Positions 33,470-42,075 of a DNA stretch of 64,000 nt are shown piece by piece. The translations under genes and the position numbers were made by a program. This DNA comes from Streptomyces sp. NBC_00193 (GTDB taxonomy: Bacteria > Actinomycetota > Actinomycetes > Streptomycetales > Streptomycetaceae): positions 5,704,001 to 5,768,000 of the forward strand of contig NZ_JAPEMM010000001.1 of NCBI RefSeq assembly GCF_026342735.1. The letters are read 5' to 3'. A model generated the notes under the pieces. That model saw nothing but the letters and a program-made list of their open reading frames with translations, had not been told where the DNA came from and did not search any database. Position 1 is the stretch's first letter. Each line of letters starts with the position of its first letter.

Positions 33470-34921
33470 TCACTGCCGGCCGCGGGGCAGGCCGCGGGAT
33501 TCGCCCGGGAGCTCGTACGGCAGCCGGGAGCTGACCGGGGTCGCGTCCAGCCGGGCCGTGATCACCAGGGTGCCCTCCTCGATCTGGTAGTCGAGGGGGA
33601 GGCCGAGGCCGCGCATGGCGGCGACCATGCCGGTGTTCTGGGCCTGGGTGACGGCGTACACGCTGTCGCATCCGGCCTCGACGGCCATCCCGATCAGCCG
33701 GCCCAGCAGCTCGGAGCCGATGCCGCGGCGCTGCCAGTCGTCCTCGATGAGCAGCGCCACCTCGGTCTCGTCGCCGTCCCAGAGCAGGTGGCCGAGGGCC
33801 ACGAGCTTGCCGGAGGCGGTGGTCGCCGCGAGGGTGCGGCCGAAGCGCGGGCTCAGCAGGTGGCCGAGGTAGCGGTCGGCGTCGGCGACGGGGCCGTGGT
33901 AGCGCAGGCCGAGGGTGCGCTCCGAGCAGCGGTCGTGCATGGCGCGGGCCGCGGGCAGGTCGGAGCCGTCGGCGCGGCGGACGGTGATCTCGTTGCCCTC
34001 GGGGAGGGTCAGTACGTCCCGGCTGCGCGGGACCCGCGGCCCGAGCCGGGCGTCCAGCTCCACGAGCGCGCGGGCGCGGGCGAACTCGGTCGGGGTGAAG
34101 GGCAGGTAGGGCCGCTCGATGGTGATGGCACCGCCGGACGGGTCGCGCAGCCGCATGACCGTGGCCTCCAGGACGCCCTCGACGGGCGCGTCGGCGCCGG
34201 CGTTGGGGCGCCCGGAGAGGGTGGTCGCCGGGATCGAGTGGATGGTGCACCGGCCGAGCAGCTGGCGCAGGGCGAGCGGCAGCTCGGCGGCGTCCAGTGC
34301 GGTGCGGGTGGCCAGTCCCAGGACGCGGGTCGGGGTGTCGACCAGGTCGTGGGCGTCGGCGCGCTCGATCCAGGTGCTGTGGCCGCCCGCGCCGGCGATG
34401 GCCCGGGTGAGGTCGGCGGAGGGAAGCTGCTGCGGGGCGCGCAGCAGGAACTCGTCCACCGTGCCGCCCTCGGGGAGGGGGTGCGTCTGCAGGGTCAGGA
34501 TGTCGACCCCGCTGCGGGCGAGGGCGGTGCAGAGCGCGGCGAGGCTGCCGGGCTCGTCGCGCACGGTCGTCCGCATCCGCCACAGGGCGGAGGTCAGCGG
34601 GGTGTCCGTACCGGATGCGCGGGCCGCCTCCGCGACCGCCCCGGCACCCGTACCTGTGGCTGCCGGGTCCGGGAGCGCGGTGTCCGTGGGAGGCGGCGCA
34701 TGGCTGTGGCGGCGTGCCCACCAGGTGTGGAACGCCGCCGTGACCAGGAGTGCGACGGCCGAGGCGACGAGCAGCACCGGGCCGCGGGGACCGTGCACGA
34801 CGAGATTGGCGATGGCGTCGGCGACCGCGACGGCGCAGAAGAGAGCGGCGAGTTCGACGACGTCGCGGCGCCAGTGGTGGCGGTGGGGACGGTGGGCAGA
34901 GGCAGGAATGGGCTCAGTCAT
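33470..34921 (-). CDS. Membrane protein with ACT and GNAT domains
   Basis: A 483-residue fusion starting at ATG 34921. Two transmembrane helices lie at 20-67 (ELAALFCAVAVADAIANLVV and GPVLLVASAVALLVTAAF). Residues 113-185 form an ACT-like domain (WRMRTTVRDEPGSLAALCTALARSGVDILTLQTHP), and residues 310-470 form a GNAT acetyltransferase (EITVRRADGSDLPAARAMHDRC, GTLVITARLD). ACT domains sense amino acids; GNAT domains acetylate. The combination suggests an amino-acid-responsive acetyltransferase at the membrane; substrate and sensor ligand are unknown. Confidence 0.8.
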   Translation of the reverse strand: MTEPIPASAHRPHRHHWRRDVVELAALFCAVAVADAIANLVVHGPRGPVLLVASAVALLVTAAFHTWWARRHSHAPPPTDTALPDPAATGTGAGAVAEAARASGTDTPLTSALWRMRTTVRDEPGSLAALCTALARSGVDILTLQTHPLPEGGTVDEFLLRAPQQLPSADLTRAIAGAGGHSTWIERADAHDLVDTPTRVLGLATRTALDAAELPLALRQLLGRCTIHSIPATTLSGRPNAGADAPVEGVLEATVMRLRDPSGGAITIERPYLPFTPTEFARARALVELDARLGPRVPRSRDVLTLPEGNEITVRRADGSDLPAARAMHDRCSERTLGLRYHGPVADADRYLGHLLSPRFGRTLAATTASGKLVALGHLLWDGDETEVALLIEDDWQRRGIGSELLGRLIGMAVEAGCDSVYAVTQAQNTGMVAAMRGLGLPLDYQIEEGTLVITARLDATPVSSRLPYELPGESRGLPRGRQ

Positions 34922-35036
34922 GCAGACCACTGTGACGCAGGGGTGTTGCGTGATCACGAACGATCTGTGACCGACTGGTTAAGGATCCATCTGGCCGATT
35001 TCGCCCTGTTTTCCGGCCGATTTCAGGTATCGGACC

Positions 35037-36635
35037 CTACTGTCCCACCCGTCCGGGCTGCAGGGTCCGCGTGAACAGTACGCCGCCTCCCTGACGGCGC
35101 AGCCGGACGGTGAGCTCGCCGCCCTCCCCGTCGATCTCGACCTCCCCGTAGTACGGGGGGTTCTCGGACGGGGACATGTTGGCGAAGGGCGCGGACTGGA
35201 CGTACGCCATCTCCGGGCCGAAGGTGGCGTCCAGCCGGCCGGAGGGGAACCCGCCCGCGCCGATGGGGCCCGAGACGAACTCCCAGAAGGGCGCGAAGTC
35301 GCTGAAGGCGGCCCGCTCGGGCGCGTAGTGGTTCGCGGCCGTGTAGTGGACGTCGGCGGTGAGCCAGAGGGTGCCGGTGATGCGCTGGTGCTTGATGTGG
35401 CGCAGCAGCTCGGCGATCTGCAGTTCGCGTCCGAGCGGCGCGCCGGGGTCGCCCTGGGCGACGGCCTCGAAGTTCGCGGCCCCGTCGGCCACCACGATGC
35501 CCAGCGGCATGTCGGCGGCGATCACCTTCCAGGTGGCGCGGGAGCGCGACAGCTCGCGCTTGATCCAGGCCAGCTGCTCGGGGCCGAGGATGCCGATGGG
35601 GTCGTCGGTCTGGCGGCCCGGGGAGTTCGGGTCGCGGTGGGTGCGCATGTCGAGGACGAACACGTCGAGCAGCGGCCCGTGGCGCATCACCCGGTACATC
35701 CGCCCCTCGGCGCGGCCTCCGCGCAGGTCGGTGACCGGGAAGTACTCGCCGAAGGCCCGGCGGGCCCGGCCGGCCAGGGTGTCGACGTCCTTCACGGTGT
35801 AGCGGGGATCGTCGAGGATCTGCCCGGGGTACCAGTTGTTGCGCACCTCGTGGTCGTCCCACTGGGCGAGGACCGGCACCTGGGCGTTGAAATCGCGCAG
35901 GTTGCGGTCGAGCAGGTTGTAGCGGAAGGTGCCCCGGAACTCGGCGAGGGTCTCGGCGACCTTCGCCTTCTCCTCCGTGGTCACGTTGTGCCACAGGGTT
36001 CCGTCGCGCAGCGGTACGGAGGCCTGGATCGGCCCGTCGGCGTAGATGGTGTCCCCGCTGAAGAGGAAGAAGTCGGGGTCCCGCTGCCGCATCTCGTCGA
36101 AGACGCGGTAGCCGCCGAGCTCCGGGTTGATCCCCCAGCCCTGGCCGGCGAGGTCCCCGGACCACAGGAAGCGCACGTCGCGTCGGCGGGAGGCGGGGGC
36201 GGTCCGGAAGGTGCCGTGGACCGGCTCGCCGCTGCGGCGCGGGTCGTCGGGGTCGGCGAGGAGCACCCGGTAGTGGATCTGCTGTCCGGGCGGGAGCTCG
36301 CGCAGGGTCGTGGTGCCGGTGAAATCGGTGTCCGGGCCGAGCAGCGGGCCGCGGTGGCGGCGCACGGCGTAGCGGAACGACTCGCTCGGGGAGGTCTCGA
36401 CGTACATCCGCGCGGGCCGGTCGGAACGCGTCCAGACGGTGGCCGAGTGGGCGGTGATCTCGCCGGACTGGACCCCCCAGAAGGCGTTCGGGCGGTCCGA
36501 GCGGACGAAGGCGGGCACCGCCGCGTGGGCGGGCGTGGCGAGGGCACCCGTGAGGGCGCTGGACAGGGCGAGGCCCACCGGAACGGCGAGGGAACCGCCG
36601 AGCAGGGAGCGTCGGGTGTGCGGCAGAGGTGCCAT
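35037..36635 (-). CDS. phoD: Alkaline phosphatase D, Tat-secreted
   Basis: A 532-residue calcium-type phosphatase/phosphodiesterase of the PhoD family. A Tat signal (HTRRSLLGGS, Arg8-Arg9) ends near AHA-A at about residue 40. The catalytic domain has FLWSGDLAGQGWGIN, FSGDTIYADGPI, WDDHEVRNNW and WLTADVHYTAANHY, which hold the Asp/Asn/His metal ligands. It scavenges phosphate outside the cell. ATG 36635 has GGAG upstream. A PHO-box-like repeat lies 83 bp before the start. Confidence 0.95.
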   Translation of the reverse strand: MAPLPHTRRSLLGGSLAVPVGLALSSALTGALATPAHAAVPAFVRSDRPNAFWGVQSGEITAHSATVWTRSDRPARMYVETSPSESFRYAVRRHRGPLLGPDTDFTGTTTLRELPPGQQIHYRVLLADPDDPRRSGEPVHGTFRTAPASRRRDVRFLWSGDLAGQGWGINPELGGYRVFDEMRQRDPDFFLFSGDTIYADGPIQASVPLRDGTLWHNVTTEEKAKVAETLAEFRGTFRYNLLDRNLRDFNAQVPVLAQWDDHEVRNNWYPGQILDDPRYTVKDVDTLAGRARRAFGEYFPVTDLRGGRAEGRMYRVMRHGPLLDVFVLDMRTHRDPNSPGRQTDDPIGILGPEQLAWIKRELSRSRATWKVIAADMPLGIVVADGAANFEAVAQGDPGAPLGRELQIAELLRHIKHQRITGTLWLTADVHYTAANHYAPERAAFSDFAPFWEFVSGPIGAGGFPSGRLDATFGPEMAYVQSAPFANMSPSENPPYYGEVEIDGEGGELTVRLRRQGGGVLFTRTLQPGRVGQ

Positions 36636-36717
36636 CGGTGCGTCTCCAGAGGCCGGCGGGGACGGGCCGGACCAGTGTGCCGCCGTACACCGGCCGCACA
36701 CCGGACCGCCCGCGTCG

Positions 36718-36739
36718 TGCACGCGAACCATGCGTGAAC
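36718..36739 (-). promoter_or_regulatory. PHO-box-like direct repeat upstream of phoD
   Basis: On the minus strand two adjoining 11-nt units read GTTCACGCATG and GTTCGCGTGCA, matching the GTTCA-type PhoP repeat of Streptomyces PHO boxes (family knowledge). The second unit has GTTCG. It is 83 bp upstream of phoD and would make the gene a phosphate-starvation target. Confidence 0.5.
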
Positions 36740-36772
36740 ACTGGTGCGCACGGCCGACGCCCCGTCAACACC

Positions 36773-37612
36773 TCATCGGGCGAGCTTGGTTGTGTCCAGG
36801 ATGACGCGGGCGACCAGGGCCGGGTCGTCGTTCATGGGCACGTGGCCGCAGCCGGGGAGCCTGACGAGGCGCGCGCCGGGGATGGTGTGCTTGGCGCGGA
36901 CGCCCTGGCGGCGCAGGAGCAGCCGGTCGCGACTGCCCCAGGCGATGGTGACGGGCAGACCGGGGACATCCGCGGTGAACCGTACGGAGCCGCCCGCGGC
37001 CAGGGTCTGCTCGAACCCGGTGGCCTCGCGCAGGGCGACGGTCTCGGCGACCACGGAATCGGGCGAGCGCCGTCCAGGTCGCGCGTAGATGCTGCCGGTG
37101 AGCGCGGCGCGTCCGGCGGAGCTGCGGGCGAGCCGTTCCACGGCGGAGTGTGGCAGTGCGCCGGCGCCGGCGCGCATCGCGCGCAGTGCGGTGAAGGCGT
37201 AGCGGCGTTCCCCCTCCGACCAGAATCCGGCGGGGGAGAGGGCGGTGACCGAGCGCGCCAGGCCGACGCGCCCCATCTCCAGGGCGAGCAGCCCGCCGAG
37301 GGAGTTCCCCGCGACGTGCGGCCGCTCGATCCCGAGCGCCGTGCAGAGCGCGCCGAGCGCCGGGGCGATGGTGCCCAGATCGTACGGAACCCCGTGCGGC
37401 AGCGGCTCCGAGGCGCCGAAGCCGGGCAGGTCGACGGCGATCACGTCGTACTCGGCGGCCAGGACGCCGGTCACCGGGCGCCAGGCCTGGAGGTGGTGGC
37501 CGATGCCGTGGAGCAGCAGGAGCGGCTCGCCCGCGCCCTTGCGCTCGTAGGCGGCGGTGGTGGTGCGGGGGCCCAGCGGCGAATCGATCGTGAAGGAGAC
37601 CGTGGCGGTCAT
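36773..37612 (-). CDS. Alpha/beta hydrolase
   Basis: A 279-residue alpha/beta-fold hydrolase. The oxyanion segment is LLLHGIGHHLQAWRPV, the nucleophile elbow GNSLGG holds Ser104, the acid is in the AWGSRDRLLL strand region, and His257 is in GCGHVPMND, so the triad is complete. ATG 37612 has GAGGAGC 5 nt upstream; the open frame continues to 37807 through the GntR operator region, so that extension is rejected. Substrate unknown. It is divergent from the GntR gene. Confidence 0.9.
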   Translation of the reverse strand: MTATVSFTIDSPLGPRTTTAAYERKGAGEPLLLLHGIGHHLQAWRPVTGVLAAEYDVIAVDLPGFGASEPLPHGVPYDLGTIAPALGALCTALGIERPHVAGNSLGGLLALEMGRVGLARSVTALSPAGFWSEGERRYAFTALRAMRAGAGALPHSAVERLARSSAGRAALTGSIYARPGRRSPDSVVAETVALREATGFEQTLAAGGSVRFTADVPGLPVTIAWGSRDRLLLRRQGVRAKHTIPGARLVRLPGCGHVPMNDDPALVARVILDTTKLAR

Positions 37613-37806
37613 GCTGCTCCTCGTCGGGGGTCGGGCGGCTTCGGCGGCCGTGTGAGACGGCTTGTCAGTAGTGTCTCCCGACTGGTTACCGCCCGGTAGC
37701 CCCAGGGGGCAGGACTTCGGCTTTCGCAGCGTCCTTTGCGGTCCTCGCGAACATCCCGTGAACAGCTTGATGCATATGCCCGATCTGCCCGGTAAAGCGG
37801 TGAGCA

Positions 37807-37841
37807 TTGGTCTTGACCAAGGGGGTGCGCCGTCCTATCGT
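37807..37841 (+). promoter_or_regulatory. HrdB-type promoter overlapped by a DasR-like operator
   Basis: TTGACC at 37813-37818 and TATCGT at 37836-37841 are 17 nt apart, a textbook sigma-70-type promoter for the GntR gene. Overlapping its -35 is the palindrome TTGGTC-TT-GACCAA (37807-37820), which matches 11 of 12 bases of the DasR/GntR core TGGTCTAGACCA. A bound repressor would block polymerase. Confidence 0.7.
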
Positions 37842-37930
37842 CGCAGGCATAGTGCAGGAACCTTTAATAAACAAAGGCGCGGAACTCACGCTGGAACACG
37901 GCGAGTGCGGCGATTGCAGGAGGAGTCAGG

Positions 37931-38692
37931 GTGGGGACCATGCAGCTCGAATCGGTGCCGGAGCCGAAGTACTTGCACCTCAAGACCGTCCTCAGTGAGG
38001 CGCTCGACCAGGACTTCGCCGTGGGCGAGATCCTGCCGAACGAGCGCGAGCTCGCCGCCCGCTTCGGTGTCGCCCGGGCGACCCTGCGCCAGGCCCTGGA
38101 GCAGCTCGAGCTCGAAGGCCGCCTCCAGCGCCGCCGGGGCGTCGGCACCACCGTCGCCCCGCCGCGCGTCGGCGTCGACGTCGGCGGCGCGCAGCACAGC
38201 TGGCCCGGCGAGAGCGTCGACGGGTGGGAGCCCGTGGACGCGGCGGAGGAGGCCGTGCTGTCCCCCGCCCTCCTGAAGCTCCTCGGGACCGCCCCCGGCG
38301 AGATGGTGCTCGCGGTACGCCGCAGCCGCGTCGAGCACGGCCAGGTCCTCGCCGCCGAGCTGCTGTACGTGCCTGCCTCCTCGGTGCCCGGCCTCTCCGC
38401 GATCGACGCCCCGGCCGGTCCGGCGCGTGCCCGCGCCGTCATGCGCGAGCTGCAGAAGCTGGCCCTCGACGGACAGGACCGCTCGGTGGAGCTCGGCTCC
38501 GCCCGCCCCGAGGACGCGAAGGAACTGGACCGCCTGCCCGGCGCCCCGGTCCTGCTGGTCACCACCCGCTACTTCACGGTGGCGGGCACGGCGGCCGTCT
38601 CGGTGGCCACCTACCGGGCGGACACCTGCCGGCTGACCTTCGGCGACTCGGGCGATGTGCAGATCACCCACGACACGCGGGTCGCTTCCTGA
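37931..38692 (+). CDS. GntR family regulator, HutC subfamily
   Basis: A 253-residue regulator. Residues 12-75 are the GntR winged helix (LPNERELAARFGVARATLRQALEQLELEGRLQRRRGVGTTVAPP), and the rest is a UTRA ligand domain typical of HutC/DasR-type regulators. GTG 37931 has AGGAGGAG at 37918-37925, 5 nt away; ATG 37940 is an alternative. Its promoter carries the palindrome described above, so it is probably autoregulated or controlled by DasR. The 318 bp before it hold the divergent hydrolase's upstream region; a CCTTT...AAAGG hairpin lies in the 5' leader at 37861-37877. Confidence 0.92.
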   Translation: MGTMQLESVPEPKYLHLKTVLSEALDQDFAVGEILPNERELAARFGVARATLRQALEQLELEGRLQRRRGVGTTVAPPRVGVDVGGAQHSWPGESVDGWEPVDAAEEAVLSPALLKLLGTAPGEMVLAVRRSRVEHGQVLAAELLYVPASSVPGLSAIDAPAGPARARAVMRELQKLALDGQDRSVELGSARPEDAKELDRLPGAPVLLVTTRYFTVAGTAAVSVATYRADTCRLTFGDSGDVQITHDTRVAS

Positions 38693-38711
38693 CCGCGTGC
38701 CCACCACCTGC

Positions 38712-38746
38712 CGAGCGGGGCCGCCACATCGTGGCGGCCCCGCTCG
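38712..38746. terminator. Hairpin terminator between gntR-type and ROK genes
   Basis: CGAGCGGGGCCGCCAC pairs exactly with 38731-38746 around a 3-nt loop, a 16-bp stem. It stands 19 bp after the GntR stop and can end the convergent ROK gene's transcript as well. Confidence 0.9.
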
Positions 38747-38848
38747 CGTGCGTGCGTGGTCCGCAGCCCCGGAGGCGGCGGCGCCGGCGGCTGCGCGGAC
38801 CGGTATCCGTAGCGCCCCAGGAGGGGAACCGCGCCGCCCCGGAGGAAA

Positions 38849-40006
38849 TCAGCGGCGCCGGGCGGTGACCGTCTTCTCCACCGCGAACAGTTCTTCCTCC
38901 ACGTGGTCCAGCGCCAACCGCAACGCTCCCGTGGCCACCGCCGCCTCGCCCAGCAGGGACAGCGCCACGCGCGGCGGGCGCAGGCAGTAGCGCTCCAGCT
39001 CCCGGCGGAGGGGATCCAGTACCCCGTCCAGTCCGGCCGCCCAGCCGCCGACCACGACCAGCTCCGGATCCATCGCCAGGACCAGCGCGGCCACGTCGTG
39101 GACCAGGCGCTGGATGAACCGCTCCACCGCGGCCACCGCTCCCACGTCCCCGCGCTTGGCCATCGCGAAGACCTCCGCCACCGCGCGCTCGTCCAGCGGG
39201 TGCAGGGGTTCGCCGGTCGTCGACAGCAGCTTCTCGGGCGTGACCTCACGTCCCAGCAGGTGCAGTGCGCCGATCTCCCCGGCCGCCCCGCCGAAGCCGC
39301 GGTGCAGCCGGCCCCCGATCAGGGAGCCCGCTCCGGGGCTGAGCCCGGCCATCACGAAGACCATGTCGTCGGTGTCGGTCGCGGCGCCCTTCCAGTGCTC
39401 GGCGACGGCCGCGGCGTTGGCGTCGTTCTCCACCTGCACCGGGCAGCGGAACGAGCGGCGGAGCCGTTCCCCGAGCGGGAGCCCGGTCCAGCCGGGCAGG
39501 GCCGTGCCGAGGCGGACCGTGCCGTCGGCCTCCACGATCCCGGGGCTGCCGACGCCGACCGCCCGCAGGGAGTCCCGGGGGACCCCGGCACGACGCAGCA
39601 GGTCGGCCACCGCACTGCGGACCCGTTCGATCCGTTCGTCGGCGGAGGCCGTCTCGGCGACCTCCTTGGTGCCGGCGCCGATGACCCGGCCGTCCAGACC
39701 TGACAGCAGCACCGCGATCCGGTGCGCGCCGATCTCCACACCGAGCAGGTGCCCCGCCTCCGCGCGGAAACGGAACCGTCTGGCCGGGCGTCCCTGGCGC
39801 CGCGCACCCTCCTCCGCGCCCGCCTCGACGACCAGGCCCGTCCCGATGAGTCCTTCGACGACCCCCTCGACGGTGGGCCGCGAGAGCCCGGTGACCCGGG
39901 TGAGGTCAGTGAGCGTCGGCGATTCGGCCGCACGCAGGGCCCGCAGCACCACGGCGGAGTTGATCCGCCGCAGCAGAGAGGGGTCCCCGCCGGTCAGCTG
40001 CCCCAA
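38849..40006 (-). CDS. ROK family transcriptional regulator
   Basis: A 385-residue ROK regulator. Residues 1-70 form a winged helix-turn-helix (TLTDLTRVTGLSRPTVEGVVEGLIGTGLV), and the remainder is a sugar-kinase-like fold: GVEIGAHRIAVLLSGLDG, VGVGSPGIVEADGTV and the ROK motif region around GGRLHRGFGGAAGEIGALHLLG. The usual CxCGxxGC zinc motif is not obvious, so it is probably not a sugar kinase. TTG 40006 has GGGAGGA about 7 nt upstream. Sugar-responsive regulation is inferred from the family. Confidence 0.9.
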   Translation of the reverse strand: MGQLTGGDPSLLRRINSAVVLRALRAAESPTLTDLTRVTGLSRPTVEGVVEGLIGTGLVVEAGAEEGARRQGRPARRFRFRAEAGHLLGVEIGAHRIAVLLSGLDGRVIGAGTKEVAETASADERIERVRSAVADLLRRAGVPRDSLRAVGVGSPGIVEADGTVRLGTALPGWTGLPLGERLRRSFRCPVQVENDANAAAVAEHWKGAATDTDDMVFVMAGLSPGAGSLIGGRLHRGFGGAAGEIGALHLLGREVTPEKLLSTTGEPLHPLDERAVAEVFAMAKRGDVGAVAAVERFIQRLVHDVAALVLAMDPELVVVGGWAAGLDGVLDPLRRELERYCLRPPRVALSLLGEAAVATGALRLALDHVEEELFAVEKTVTARRR

Positions 40007-40118
40007 CGTGTGTCCTCCCAGCTAGCGAGCGTGTCAGCCGGATCGTACTGCGCACCGGCCGCGGCGGCGAGAAGCGGCCCCCCATCGGCCGGAATCAGCC
40101 CTTCCCCTCGGGGGTCGG

Positions 40119-40769
40119 TCATGCCGGAGCGACGAACCCGGACTCGTACGCGGTGATGACGGCCTGGGTCCGGTCGCGCGCCCCCAGCTTCGCCAGGATC
40201 GCGCTGACGTGGGACTTCACCGTCTCGGTGCCCACGATCAGCTCGCGGGCGATCTCGATGTTGGTCAGCCCCTTGGCCATCAGCCGGAGCACGGCCTCCT
40301 CGCGCTCGGTCAGTGCCGCCCGCTCCAGTACCGTCCGCGCCTGCCGGTTCCCGTACTCGGCGGCCAGCGAGCGGACCGCCGAGGGGAAGAGCAGCGTCTC
40401 GCCCTCCGCCACCAGCCGGACCGCGTGCACGATCTCCGACGGACGGGCCCGCTTCAGCAGGAACCCGTCCGCGCCGGCCCGCAGCGCCTGGTAGACGTAC
40501 TCGTCGTTCTCGAAGGTGGTGACCACGAGGATCTTCGGCGGCGAGTCCACGCTCCGCAGGACCGCACGGGTCGCCTCGATCCCGTCGAGCAGCGGCATCC
40601 GCACGTCCATCGCCACGACGTCGGGGCGCAGTTGCCGCACGAGCGGGACCACCGCGGCGCCGTCGGCGGCCTCGCCGATCACCTCGATGTCGGGCTGGGC
40701 GTCCAGGACGGCGCGCAGACCCGCGCGCACCAGGGGTTCGTCGTCGACGAGCAGTACGGTAACCGGCAT
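40119..40769 (-). CDS. Two-component response regulator, NarL/LuxR type
   Basis: A 216-residue response regulator: receiver domain with phosphoacceptor Asp55 in VVAMDVRMP and a conserved Lys near 105, and a C-terminal LuxR helix-turn-helix (ALTEREEAVLRLMAKGLTNIEIARELIVGTETVKSHVSAIL). It starts 4 bp after the histidine kinase stop, so both are one operon. It may bind the palindrome between the kinase and the ABC operon. Confidence 0.95.
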   Translation of the reverse strand: MPVTVLLVDDEPLVRAGLRAVLDAQPDIEVIGEAADGAAVVPLVRQLRPDVVAMDVRMPLLDGIEATRAVLRSVDSPPKILVVTTFENDEYVYQALRAGADGFLLKRARPSEIVHAVRLVAEGETLLFPSAVRSLAAEYGNRQARTVLERAALTEREEAVLRLMAKGLTNIEIARELIVGTETVKSHVSAILAKLGARDRTQAVITAYESGFVAPA

Positions 40770-40773
40770 CCGG

Positions 40774-41967
40774 TCAGCGTATTCGCTCCAGCGGCAGCCG
40801 CGTGCGCACCCTCCAACCCCCCTTGTACGGCCCGGTCTCGGTGTCCCCGCCGAGCAGGGCGGCCCGCTCCCGCATCCCGCGCAGTCCAGTGCCGCCGCCG
40901 GTCATGACGGAGGGCCGGTCCGGCAGCGGATTGGTCACCTCCAGGTCCAGCCGGTCGGCGACCATGCCGATCCGCACCCGTACCGGCACGGGACCGCAGT
41001 GCCGCAGCACATTGGTCAGCGCCTCCTGCAGGATCCGGTACCCCTCCTGGCTCACGGGGTCGGGCAACTGGTCGAGCGGGCCGACCAGTTGCGCGTCGAC
41101 GGTGGCGCCCGAGGCGCGCGCGGACTCGAACAGCCGGTCGGCCTCCACCAGGGTCGGCCGCTGGGAGGGCCGCTGGCCGGACTCGCGCAGGACGCGCAGC
41201 ACCCGGTCCAGGTCCTCCAGCGCGGCCCGGCCCGTCTCCTCGATCGCGCTCAGCGCGCGGTCCGTGAACTCCGGATCGCCCGCCGCCCGTGCGGCCCCCG
41301 CCTGGACGACGGCCACCGTCAGGGCGTGTCCGATGGAGTCGTGCAGTTCCCGCGCGATGCGGGTGCGCTCCAACAGCTGCTCGGTGCGCACCTCCAGGGC
41401 GGTGAGCCGCTCCGCGGCCGAAGGCCCCAGCAGACGGCGGGCGATGGCCGTGATCATGTCGCCGAGCAGGACCACGACGACGATCAGGAGGACCGGCGGC
41501 ACCGGAGCCAGCGCCCACGCAGCCCAGACCGGGAATCCGGCGGGTATCACGTTCTCGGAGCTGACCCTGCTGCCGAGTCCGGCCGTGACCAGTTGGAGCG
41601 TCAGCATCGGCAGCCACACCGTGGCCATCATCGTGGCGAGGGAGACGACGAGTCGTATCTCCAGCCACAGCAAGGTCCGCCAGCGGTCGGTCCACGTCTG
41701 GGACCCGACGGTGCTGAAGCTGATCTCCTCGGCCTCCTGCGTACCTCGGGCGTTGCGCTCGGAGGGAGTGAGGAGGAACTGCGCCTGGAGTCCTTCGGCC
41801 ACCCGCATCCAGGGGAGCAGTCCCAGCGGTATCACGAGGACGAGCGGTACCCACGGAGCCTCGGGCTCGATGAACATCCAGACGGCCAACATCAGGATGG
41901 GCACGCACAGATGCACCCAGCGCGAGTAGGTCACTGGGCGCAGCGCGGCGCGGAACAATCGGTGCAT
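40774..41967 (-). CDS. Sensor histidine kinase, NarX-like (HisKA_3)
   Basis: A 397-residue kinase. Four hydrophobic segments (around 20-60, 100-130 and 145-170) form the sensor module. The phosphoacceptor His209 is in RIARELHDSIGHALTVAV (HisKA_3), and the ATPase G-box is GGGTGLRGMRERAALLGG near 360. ATG 41967 is chosen; GTG 41973 adds two residues. Its DNA region is divergent from the ABC operon with a palindromic operator in between. The sensed signal is unknown. Confidence 0.93.
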   Translation of the reverse strand: MHRLFRAALRPVTYSRWVHLCVPILMLAVWMFIEPEAPWVPLVLVIPLGLLPWMRVAEGLQAQFLLTPSERNARGTQEAEEISFSTVGSQTWTDRWRTLLWLEIRLVVSLATMMATVWLPMLTLQLVTAGLGSRVSSENVIPAGFPVWAAWALAPVPPVLLIVVVVLLGDMITAIARRLLGPSAAERLTALEVRTEQLLERTRIARELHDSIGHALTVAVVQAGAARAAGDPEFTDRALSAIEETGRAALEDLDRVLRVLRESGQRPSQRPTLVEADRLFESARASGATVDAQLVGPLDQLPDPVSQEGYRILQEALTNVLRHCGPVPVRVRIGMVADRLDLEVTNPLPDRPSVMTGGGTGLRGMRERAALLGGDTETGPYKGGWRVRTRLPLERIR

Positions 41968-42001
41968 CCCCACATCGTCGCAGTTCGGGGCGGTGCGCCT
42001 C

Positions 42002-42019
42002 CTCCCCCACGTGGGGGAG
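42002..42019. promoter_or_regulatory. 18-bp perfect palindrome, likely response-regulator site
   Basis: CTCCCCCACGTGGGGGAG is a perfect palindrome midway between the kinase start (41967) and the ABC gene start (42076). A half-site copy, CATGGGGGAGGA, follows at 42032-42043. The position suits control of both operons by the response regulator. Confidence 0.6.
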
Positions 42020-42075
42020 AAGGAACCCTCGCATGGGGGAGGAAGAGGGGTGGGGCCGGCGGCGAACCTTGAGAC

